Source: Cobetia sp. cqz5-12 (GTDB lineage Bacteria > Pseudomonadota > Gammaproteobacteria > Pseudomonadales > Halomonadaceae). From it: a DNA stretch of 64,000 nt. The DNA lies in assembly GCF_016495405.1 (NCBI RefSeq), contig NZ_CP044522.1:3891638-3955637 (forward strand), given 5' to 3'. Below are positions 1 through 7,515 of the stretch, one piece after another; position 1 is the first letter of the stretch, and the number at the start of each line of letters is the position of its first letter. The notes beneath the pieces were generated by a model. That model saw nothing but the letters and a program-made list of their open reading frames with translations. It was not told the origin of the DNA and searched no databases. The position numbers were made by a program, and so were the translations under genes.

Positions 1-1
1 T

Positions 2-142
2 GCCGAGACGCCACTGGAGACGGTACGCAGCATGCTGACGCCGAATGCCAGCCTGGCCGCCTTTCCGGTCGCACGGCTCGTCAACGACCCCGAGCATCAG
101 GAGTGGAGCGTCGCCCACCCCACCGGCCCGATGCTGACCTGA
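2..142 (+). CDS. C-terminal end of an unrecognised protein (cut by window start)
   Basis: An open frame runs in from the window edge and ends in TGA at 140-142, giving the last 46 residues of a protein that finishes with ...HPTGPMLT. Codon use is like the neighbours. The fragment is too short for me to name a family. A 140-base gap separates it from the protease gene downstream. Confidence 0.5.
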   Translation, partial: AETPLETVRSMLTPNASLAAFPVARLVNDPEHQEWSVAHPTGPMLT

Positions 143-282
143 ATCCGCCTGCGCCGACGGCACGTATCGAGGATGGCGGCACTGCATCGCTCTACCGCCT
201 CACGCGCATGTTCGCCCAATGAGAACCATCACCGAGTCAGCGCCACCTGCCCGAGCAGCGGTGGCATGAATCAGGAGAGAAG

Positions 283-3267
283 ATGTCACTGCCTTCAGGA
301 TTTCGCCCTCTTGCACTGAGCACGGCCATTGCCGCCATCATCATGAGTGGCCTGGCACCAGCCATCAGTCATGCCGATGCCCGCCCGGGTTCTGCACCCG
401 CATCGTCCCTCGCGCCGGCTGCCAACTCAGCCTCAAGCGCGGTGCCCGCCAGAGCCGAGCAGACCAGCCCCGTCATCAAGAGCGAGAATGATCAGCGGCT
501 CTATCGCAGCCTGACCCTCGACAACGGGCTCAAGGTCCTGCTGGTCAGTGATGCCAAGGCCGACAAGGCCGCCGCCGCCGTCGATGTCGAAGTCGGCAGC
601 GCCCAGGATCCCGACGACGTCCCGGGGCTGGCGCACTTCCTGGAACACATGCTGTTCCTCGGCACCGATCGCTATCCGGATCCGGATGCCTACCAGGACT
701 TCATCACCAAGCATGGCGGCCAGCACAACGCCTTCACCGCCAGCCAGGACACCAACTACTTCTTCGACATCGACCCGGATGCCTTCGAGGAGGCACTGCC
801 GCGCTTTGCGCGCTTCTTCGTCGCCCCGCAGTTCAACGCCGACTACGTGGATCGCGAGCGCCATGCGGTCAATTCCGAGTATCAGGCACGCCTGCAGGAC
901 GATGGTCGGCGCATCTACGAGGCTGTCGAAGCGGCCCTCAACCCGGAACACCCCTTCAACCGCTTCAGTGTCGGCAGCCTCGAGACCCTCAAGGACACCG
1001 AGGCCGGTAGCCTGCGCCAGCGCCTGGTCGATTTCTATCAGGCTCACTACGGCGCCAATGTGATGCGCCTGTCACTGGTCGGGCCGCAGTCGCTGGAAAC
1101 GCTCGAACAGCTGGCCCGTGACAACTTCAGTGATGTGCCCGACCGTGGACTGTCGCGCCCCGAGATCACCACGCCCCTGGCCAGCGGTGACGAGCTGCCG
1201 GCACGCCTCGAGGTCAAGGCGCTCAAGCAGGAGCGCAAGCTGTCGTTCATGTTCCCCATCGACGATCCGATCGCCCACTACCGCTCACAGCCGGTCAGCT
1301 ACCTGGCCAACCTGATCGGCCATGAGGGCGAAGGCAGTCTGCTAGCGGTGCTCAAGGACAAGGGCTGGGCAGATGGCCTCTCGGCCGGCGGTGGCCTCAG
1401 TGATGGCGAGCATGCCCTGCTCAGCGTCGACATCAGCCTGACCCCGGAGGGCGCGCAGCATCAGACACAGATCCGTGCCGCGCTGTTCGATTACCTGGCC
1501 CTGATCCGCGCTGAGGGCATCAACGACTGGCGCTATACCGAGCAGGCGCAGCTGGGCGAGCAGAGCTTCCGCTTCCAGCAGCGCAGCTCGCCGGTCAATC
1601 TGGCCAGCAATCTGGCGATGATGATGACGCGCTACCCGATCGAGGACGTGCTGGCGGCGCCCTACCTGATGCATGACTTCGACCCGGACCTGATCCAGGA
1701 CACCCTCGCTCGCCTGACCCCCGACAACCTGCTCGAGGTCTACTCCGGCCCGCAGGTGGAGGGGGATCAGCAGGGCGAGTGGTTCAAGGCGCCCTACACC
1801 CTGACGCGTCTGACGGCGGATGCCGCTGCTCAGACCGCCGGCGACGACACCCTGGCCAGCCAACTGGCGCTGCCCAGACCCAACCCCTATCTGGCCAAGG
1901 ACTTCCGCGTACTCGACCTGCCCGACGCCATGCCGAGCCAGTTGATCGATGAGCCCGGTGCCGAGCTCTGGTATCAGGGCGATGCAAGCTTCGGCGTGCC
2001 GAAAGCTGAATGGCGCTTCGGCCTGCTCAATCCCGACGTCAGTCGCTCGGTGGAAGACCAGGCCATGAGTCAGGTGCTGGCGGCGTGGCTGAATGACAGC
2101 CTCAACGCACGTCTGTATCCGGCACGCCTGGCAGGGCAGGACGCGCTGGTCTACGCGCATGGGCGTGGCATCACGCTGCAGTTCAGTGGCTGGCGGGATG
2201 GCCAGCAGCCGGAAATGCGCGAAGTGCTCGATCAGCTGGTGAATGGCGAGATGGCCCCCGCCCCCCTGGAGCGCATCACGCAACGCCTGCGCCGCAGCCT
2301 GCAGAACCGCGTTCAGGCACCGCTCTACACGCGCCTGGGCCGCAGTCTCAGCGAAACGCTGGTCGGTCTGCCGAGCACCGCCGAGCAACAGCTGGCGGCT
2401 CTGGACAAGATCGACGCCCAGTCACTGGACAACTTCCGCAAGCGCTTCCTTGCCAAGCTGCACGTGCAGGCGATGGTGACCGGCAATCTGACCGCCGACC
2501 AGGCCCGCGAGACCGGCCAGCTGGTGATCAACGGGCTCGCGCCGCGCATCACGCGCGAGGCGGTGCCAGACCTGGAAGTGCGTCAGGTCACACAGCACAC
2601 GGTGCTGCGCCCGGACAGCACACGCGGCGATGCCGGCGCCTTGCGCTACCTGCAGGGCAAGGACCGTACGCTGCAGACCCAGGCACGCATCGCGGTGCTG
2701 GGTCAGCTGCTTGAAGCGCCCTTCTACAGCCAGCTGCGCACCGAGGAGCAACTCGGCTATATCGTCTCCGCGCGCTATTCGCCCATGCTCGATGCGCCGG
2801 GGCTCAGCCTGCTGGTGCAGTCGCCGTCCAAGGACAGCAAGACGCTGTTTTCGCGCATGGATGCCTTCCTCACCCGCTTCGACAGCCGCGTGCAGTCGCT
2901 GGATGAGGCAGCGCTTGCCAGCTACCGTGACGCCGTCGTCGACAGCCTGACCCAGAAGCCACGCAAGCTGTCCGAGCTGGCAGCGCGCAACTGGAGCGAG
3001 CTGAGCTTCGGCTGGACAGGCTTTGACCGTCGCCAGCAACTGGTCGCGGCCGTCGAGCAGGTCAGCGCGCAGGATATCCGCGCCATCTGGCAGCAGCTGA
3101 ATGACTCCAGCGCGCTGGAACTGGCCTTCGACCCTGGCACGCCCAGCGACTTCGAGCAGCGCCTCACGGAACTGGACCTGCCGCCGCTGCCCGAGGCACC
3201 GCGCGCCGAGACAGGCGCGACCCTGGCGGCACCCTCTGCCGAGGCCAGCGGCAATGCTCAGCATTGA
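283..3267 (+). CDS. Periplasmic M16 (insulinase/pitrilysin) zinc metallopeptidase
   Basis: 994 residues, similar in length to pitrilysin (protease III). An N-terminal hydrophobic stretch (residues 10-30, ending near SHA) looks like a signal peptide, followed by an Ala/Ser-rich linker to about residue 60. The inverted zinc motif HxxEH is seen as HFLEHMLFLGT with H118, E121 and H122; the distal zinc ligand is probably E199 in VNSEYQ. The other M16 domains follow, and the C-terminal part has the family's EEQLGYIVSA block near residue 830. It should degrade peptides in the periplasm. AGGAGA lies just before the ATG. The last 40 residues are Ala/Pro-rich and probably disordered. Family is certain; equivalence to E. 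coli ptrA is likely, not proven. Confidence 0.9.
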   Translation: MSLPSGFRPLALSTAIAAIIMSGLAPAISHADARPGSAPASSLAPAANSASSAVPARAEQTSPVIKSENDQRLYRSLTLDNGLKVLLVSDAKADKAAAAVDVEVGSAQDPDDVPGLAHFLEHMLFLGTDRYPDPDAYQDFITKHGGQHNAFTASQDTNYFFDIDPDAFEEALPRFARFFVAPQFNADYVDRERHAVNSEYQARLQDDGRRIYEAVEAALNPEHPFNRFSVGSLETLKDTEAGSLRQRLVDFYQAHYGANVMRLSLVGPQSLETLEQLARDNFSDVPDRGLSRPEITTPLASGDELPARLEVKALKQERKLSFMFPIDDPIAHYRSQPVSYLANLIGHEGEGSLLAVLKDKGWADGLSAGGGLSDGEHALLSVDISLTPEGAQHQTQIRAALFDYLALIRAEGINDWRYTEQAQLGEQSFRFQQRSSPVNLASNLAMMMTRYPIEDVLAAPYLMHDFDPDLIQDTLARLTPDNLLEVYSGPQVEGDQQGEWFKAPYTLTRLTADAAAQTAGDDTLASQLALPRPNPYLAKDFRVLDLPDAMPSQLIDEPGAELWYQGDASFGVPKAEWRFGLLNPDVSRSVEDQAMSQVLAAWLNDSLNARLYPARLAGQDALVYAHGRGITLQFSGWRDGQQPEMREVLDQLVNGEMAPAPLERITQRLRRSLQNRVQAPLYTRLGRSLSETLVGLPSTAEQQLAALDKIDAQSLDNFRKRFLAKLHVQAMVTGNLTADQARETGQLVINGLAPRITREAVPDLEVRQVTQHTVLRPDSTRGDAGALRYLQGKDRTLQTQARIAVLGQLLEAPFYSQLRTEEQLGYIVSARYSPMLDAPGLSLLVQSPSKDSKTLFSRMDAFLTRFDSRVQSLDEAALASYRDAVVDSLTQKPRKLSELAARNWSELSFGWTGFDRRQQLVAAVEQVSAQDIRAIWQQLNDSSALELAFDPGTPSDFEQRLTELDLPPLPEAPRAETGATLAAPSAEASGNAQH

Positions 3268-3339
3268 GTCTCGACAGCCCGCCAGCGGCTTGACGGGCAA
3301 ACAAAGCGCTGGCCCTCACCGGCCGGGCGCCTGAAACGA

Positions 3340-3384
3340 CAAGACCCCGACGAGGTGCAGTTCAATCACCGCGTCGGGGTCTTG
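3340..3384 (+). terminator. Terminator-like hairpin after the M16 protease
   Basis: A 12-bp perfect stem (CAAGACCCCGAC with GTCGGGGTCTTG) closes a loop that itself can pair. It lies between convergent genes (protease and exonuclease I) and could serve both directions. The T tract is weak. Confidence 0.65.
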
Positions 3385-3431
3385 TTCCTTCATGCCTTGC
3401 CGGCAAGCACAGCGGGCCGGCTAGCCCCTCA

Positions 3432-4907
3432 TCAGCCGAAGGCCTGTGGCGGCATGATGCCTTCCACGTACATCGCCAGTTCTTCGAGAATCTGCACGCG
3501 GTCCGGGTCCTGTTCGCTCTGGGCCAGCCGCTGGATCTCGCTGACGAAGCCCTTCACGGTCAGGCTCGCGACCTGCTCATCGTTCATGCGCTCCCAGCGC
3601 CACTGCTCCCAGCGTTCGCGCTCGGCGGAGTTGAGCGTGTAGCCGTAGCTGCGCGCACGATAGCGGAACAGCATCTCCTCGAGCCGACCATCCTGGAAGG
3701 CAAACGGCGTATCGTCCAGCGCCTCGGGATGGGTGGCGCGTACCCGCTCCATCTCCTTGCGGTCCGCGGGCGAGAAGAAGCCACCGGAGTAGAGCATCAG
3801 GTCCGGATCGGCCGGACCGGCCGGCGGCGCCTCGGCAAATACCTGCGCCACCTTCACGCCGACACCGGCGTTGTCCTTCAGCCACTTCCAGTGCACGCGA
3901 CACTGGGCGGGGTCGATCTTGAAGCGGGCGGCGATCTCGCCGTACTCGCCCTCATGCGGCCCGGACACATCCTTGAGCGCATTGGCCGGCAGCAGTACCG
4001 GACTCTTGTTGAGATGGATGACCTTGAGCGGAATCCTCTCCTCGCCTTCCGCGAGGTCATCGGCACTGGCGAAGACACGGGCTCGGATCTCTTCCGGTGA
4101 CAGCTCCATCAACGGCGCCGGGTCGACCGAGAGGTCATAGACGATCACGCCATTGGCATTCGAAGGATGCTCCGCCAGCGGTACCACCAGTGCGCCACAG
4201 GCCCGCGAGGCCGGATAGCGACGCGAGATGTGCAACATCGGCTTGCGTGCGCCGATATCCAGCAGACTGGCGACATGGCGCTTGTTGCGCAGCTTGAGCA
4301 GATAATCGAACAGCCGTGCATTGCGCGACTTGAGCAGGCGTGCCAGCGCGATGGTGGCGCGCACATCCACCAGCGCGTCATGCGCGCCGGCGTGCTCGAT
4401 ACCATTGGCCGCCGTCAGGTGCTCCAGACGGAAGCTGGGTGCACCATCTTCTCGCCTGGGCCATTCGATGCCTTCCGGGCGCAGGGCATGGAAGGCGCGC
4501 ACAACATCGATCAGGTCCCAGCGCGAATTGCCGTTCTGCCACTCGCGTCCGTAGGGATCGAGGAAGTTGCGGTAGAACAGATGACGGCTGACTTCATCAT
4601 CAAAGCGCAGGCTGTTGTAGCCCAGCGTGCAGGTCCCCGGCACGCTCATCTCGTCATTGATGCGCCCGGCGAACTCGGCCTCGGGAATGCCGCGACGCTC
4701 GGCCTGCTGCGGGGTGATGCCGGTGATCAGGCATGCCATCGGCTGGGGCAGGAAGTCATCGGCCGGCTTGCAATAGAGGGTCAGCGGCTCGCCGATCTCA
4801 TTGAAGTCAGCATCGGTACGGATGGCCGCGAACTGCGAAGGACGGTCACGGCGCGGGTCGGCGCCGAAGGTCTCGTAGTCGTGCCACAGGAAGGTGGGCT
4901 CTGCCAC
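3432..4907 (-). CDS. sbcB: Exodeoxyribonuclease I
   Basis: 3'-5' single-strand DNA exonuclease of recombination and mismatch repair. The protein follows E. coli ExoI along its length: the N-terminal DEDDh exonuclease domain starts FLWHDYETFGAD with metal ligands D10 and E12, continues through NSRWDLIDVVRA and SFRLEHLTAANGIEH, and has the HDALVD segment; the SH3-like and helical C-terminal parts follow (RARSYGYTLN near the end). I chose the GTG at 4907 because homology begins there and TGGAGA sits 5-10 bases upstream. The frame is open for 28 more codons, but these are Arg/Cys-rich and not conserved. 491 residues with this start. It is followed downstream, convergently, by the M16 protease terminator. 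Confidence 0.93.
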   Translation of the reverse strand: MAEPTFLWHDYETFGADPRRDRPSQFAAIRTDADFNEIGEPLTLYCKPADDFLPQPMACLITGITPQQAERRGIPEAEFAGRINDEMSVPGTCTLGYNSLRFDDEVSRHLFYRNFLDPYGREWQNGNSRWDLIDVVRAFHALRPEGIEWPRREDGAPSFRLEHLTAANGIEHAGAHDALVDVRATIALARLLKSRNARLFDYLLKLRNKRHVASLLDIGARKPMLHISRRYPASRACGALVVPLAEHPSNANGVIVYDLSVDPAPLMELSPEEIRARVFASADDLAEGEERIPLKVIHLNKSPVLLPANALKDVSGPHEGEYGEIAARFKIDPAQCRVHWKWLKDNAGVGVKVAQVFAEAPPAGPADPDLMLYSGGFFSPADRKEMERVRATHPEALDDTPFAFQDGRLEEMLFRYRARSYGYTLNSAERERWEQWRWERMNDEQVASLTVKGFVSEIQRLAQSEQDPDRVQILEELAMYVEGIMPPQAFG

Positions 4908-4942
4908 AGGATGTCTCCACGCGGGCGGTCGAAAAATGAACG

Positions 4943-4986
4943 TGCCAGAGCACCGTCTCCAGCAAGGCTGGCACGGTGCTCTGGCA
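4943..4986 (-). terminator. Rho-independent terminator of the minCDE operon
   Basis: A 14-bp perfect stem (arms 4943-4956 and 4973-4986) with a second small stem (CCAGC/GCTGG) inside the loop. Read on the minus strand it is followed after a few bases by ATTTTT. It sits 88 bases after minE and just before the sbcB start, so min transcripts should stop before sbcB. Confidence 0.75.
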
Positions 4987-5073
4987 GGCAATGGACATGG
5001 GCTGGGTCGGGGCGTCGCAGACGGTGCACGCTCGGCAACGCCTCAGGTGGCAGGCACCCGACGCCCCGCGAAC

Positions 5074-5334
5074 TCAGGCCTCGCCGGGGCGCGGCAGAGT
5101 GACGTTGAGTTCCAGCACCGAGCAGTCGTCTTCGCGGTCCAGCGAGATGTTGATGGCATCCTGGTCGACCTGCACATACTTGCGAATCACCTCGAGCAGC
5201 TCTCGCTCCAGCATCGGCATGTAATCCGGCTGGTCACGCTGGCTGCGCTGGTGCGCGACGATGATCTGCAGCCGCTCCTTGGCGACATTGGCGGTCTTCT
5301 TGCGCTCTCGCTTCAGAAAATCCAGTAATTTCAC
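5074..5334 (-). CDS. minE: Cell division topological specificity factor MinE
   Basis: 86 residues, normal for the family. The N-terminal part ([28 protein letters not shown]) is the MinD-binding, anti-MinCD segment, with the conserved R-x-K-x-T-A core; the rest (LLEVIRKYV...LELNVTLP) is the dimerising topological domain. MinE stimulates the MinD ATPase and drives pole-to-pole oscillation, keeping MinC away from midcell. Its ATG overlaps the minD stop by 4 bases, so the two are translationally coupled. Last gene of minCDE. Confidence 0.97.
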   Translation of the reverse strand: MKLLDFLKRERKKTANVAKERLQIIVAHQRSQRDQPDYMPMLERELLEVIRKYVQVDQDAINISLDREDDCSVLELNVTLPRPGEA

Positions 5335-6149
5335 TTGCGCCCCCCTCCAAACATTCTGGCCAGCAGTCCGCGCTTCTCGACTTCATGGAAACGCAGCTGC
5401 ACTTCCTCGCCCAACAGGCGGGACACGCAATCCACGTACGCCTGGCCGGCATCGCTCTTCTGGTCATGCGTGACCGGCACACCCTGGTTGGACGCGCGCA
5501 GCACGGCGTCGGACTCCGGAATCAGGCCGATCAGCGGGATCGACAGGATTTCCTGGATATCGGTCAGGTTGAGCATGTCACCGCCGGTGACGCGCGCCGG
5601 ATGGTAACGGGTGATCAGCAGGTGTTCACGCACCGGGGTGTCGCCATTCTCGGCGCGACGCGTCTTGGAAGACAGCAGGCCGATGATGCGGTCGGAGTCA
5701 CGTACCGAGCTGACTTCCGGGTTGGTCACCACCACGGCCTCGTCAGCGAAGTACATCGCCAGCTGGGCACCACGCTCGATACCGGCCGGCGAGTCACAGA
5801 TGACGTAGTCGAACTCCTCGCGCAGCGCGTCGAGCACCTTCTCGACGCCTTCCAGCGTCAGCGCGTCCTTGTCACGGGTCTGGGAGGCCGGAAGGATGTG
5901 CAGGTTGTCGATGCGCTTGTCGCGGATCAGGGCCTGCTTGAGATTGGCTTCGCCCTGGATGACGTTGACCAGGTCATAGACCACACGGCGCTCGCAGCCC
6001 ATGATCAGGTCCAGGTTACGCAGGCCCACATCGAAATCGATCACTACGGTCTTGTTGCCGCGCAAAGCCAGTCCGGTGGCAATGGCGGCGGCGCTGGTCG
6101 TCTTGCCGACTCCGCCCTTGCCTGACGTCACTACGATAATCTTGGCCAA
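5331..6149 (-). CDS. minD: Septum site-determining ATPase MinD
   Basis: 272 residues. The deviant Walker A motif GKGGVGKTT stands at residues 10-18 with the signature lysine, followed by switch [15 protein letters not shown] and the Walker B region [13 protein letters not shown]. The C-terminal amphipathic membrane-targeting helix is visible ([22 protein letters not shown]). MinD binds the inner membrane when ATP-bound and recruits MinC, then MinE. It is the middle gene of minCDE, 82 bases after minC and overlapping minE by 4 bases. Confidence 0.98.
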   Translation of the reverse strand: MAKIIVVTSGKGGVGKTTSAAAIATGLALRGNKTVVIDFDVGLRNLDLIMGCERRVVYDLVNVIQGEANLKQALIRDKRIDNLHILPASQTRDKDALTLEGVEKVLDALREEFDYVICDSPAGIERGAQLAMYFADEAVVVTNPEVSSVRDSDRIIGLLSSKTRRAENGDTPVREHLLITRYHPARVTGGDMLNLTDIQEILSIPLIGLIPESDAVLRASNQGVPVTHDQKSDAGQAYVDCVSRLLGEEVQLRFHEVEKRGLLARMFGGGRK

Positions 6150-6231
6150 AGGTATCTTCCTTGCTGAGAGTCCCTCGCCGAGCGAGGATCACCTGTAAAT
6201 ATTGGATATCGTTCAGAACACAGTGCTGGGG

Positions 6232-6990
6232 TCAGCCGAGTCGTGCGATACAGAGTTGATCGTGTTCAAGCACGACTTCGACATTGGCACCCAGCAGGCG
6301 ATTGTCGATGTCATCGAGCCGCTTGTAGGTTCCGGCCACCGAGAGCAGCTCGGCGTGCAGTTCCTTGCAGTAGATGCTGGCATTGCGATCGCCATGGATA
6401 CCGGCCAGCGCGCGGCCACGCAGAGCGCCATAGATATGCACGCTGCCGGCGGCCAGGATCTCGGCGCCGGCATTCACCGCACCGATGATGACCAGATCGC
6501 CCTCCGGTGCGCTGACCTGCTGGCCCGAGCGCACCGTACCGCGATACACCTTGCTGGCATGGGCTGGCTCCGCTTTCTCGGCCGCGCTGTCCGCGACTGT
6601 GTCGGCAGGCTCGGCGACCGGCTCAGCGGCCACCGGCGGCACGGACTCGAGGGAGCGCCCGCGATTCTCCTGCGGCGGGAACCACCCCAGCCCCAACGCC
6701 CAGGCGGACTGACGCACCGGGTCTCCACCGCCACGCACCGCGACCGGCAGCAGCTTGTGGCCACGGCAGACGGCACAGATGCGCTCCAGCGCCAGATGCG
6801 GCTCGTCGAGCTTCTCGACGCTCAGCACCACCGGCGTATGTTGAAAGAAGGCCGGCGACTGGCTGAGCTTGCTGGCCAGCTGAGCACGGATCTGCTCCGG
6901 ATCACCGCTGACCAGCTCCATGACCGTCATCGGCAGCATGCCGCCCTTGAAGGTGAAGGCCTGAGGGGCCCTGTCCGTACTGAGACTCAT
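6232..6990 (-). CDS. minC: Septum site-determining protein MinC (FtsZ inhibitor)
   Basis: 252 residues from the ATG at 6990. The N-terminal domain starts FTFKGGMLPMTVMEL (FtsZ-inhibiting part). A Pro/Ala/Glu-rich linker spans about residues 110-145, and the C-terminal beta-helix domain has VYRGTVRSGQQV, GDLVIIGAVNAGAEILA and GSVHIYGALRGRALAG, the MinD-binding surface. The frame stays open 126 codons upstream but that part is unconserved. First gene of minCDE; a short inverted repeat lies in its leader. Confidence 0.96.
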   Translation of the reverse strand: MSLSTDRAPQAFTFKGGMLPMTVMELVSGDPEQIRAQLASKLSQSPAFFQHTPVVLSVEKLDEPHLALERICAVCRGHKLLPVAVRGGGDPVRQSAWALGLGWFPPQENRGRSLESVPPVAAEPVAEPADTVADSAAEKAEPAHASKVYRGTVRSGQQVSAPEGDLVIIGAVNAGAEILAAGSVHIYGALRGRALAGIHGDRNASIYCKELHAELLSVAGTYKRLDDIDNRLLGANVEVVLEHDQLCIARLG

Positions 6991-7515
6991 GACCTGACTC
7001 CGGTTGCGTAATGAGTGTCGAAGCCCTCCGACACTCTTGATGATGCCCGTGCTGTTCACGGCATCCTCAAGGCGACCCTCGATGGGAAAGGCCACCTGAA
7101 TAACATAGCTCGCCGTCGCACACGGCACAGCGACTGCTTGATAGGCGCCGAGCATGAATGACAGACACTGAATGGCATAGCGGTAACGTACAAAACTATG
7201 TGAGCGAACACAGTGCTGCAACTGATGATACGGCCAGCAGCAGGCACTGTCAGGTGTCGCGAGCCTACGACGTGGCTCACTTGCCGACCTGACACCCGCC
7301 GCCGGTCGCCCTGCACGCCGCCGCGCGCGTGCAATAAGGCACATCGATCGACATGCGATACCACACAACAGGGGGCTGTGACTGGTAAGATAGCGGGGTG
7401 ACGAAATTCATGCGCCGTCACTCCGCCCACTCCGTCGTGCCCACCCGATTGCACCCGCCGAGTGTGCGGCCAATTGTTGCGCCCCTCTATTTTTTGCCTG
7501 GATAACCGCTCTCTC
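6991..7515. other. Divergent intergenic region between minC and the DUF349 gene
   Basis: 525 bases that must hold the promoters of minCDE (minus) and of the DUF349 gene (plus). I see no convincing gene. An open minus frame upstream of minC is not conserved in style. I could not pick out a clear sigma70 promoter; the only marked structure is the inverted repeat at 7013-7036. Confidence 0.5.
7013..7036 (-). promoter_or_regulatory. Inverted repeat in the minC leader
   Basis: GAGTGTCG, 8-base spacer, CGACACTC: a perfect 8-bp dyad 22 bases upstream of the minC ATG. It may be an operator or an mRNA hairpin in the leader. No T tract follows, so it is not a typical terminator. Function unknown. Confidence 0.4.
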
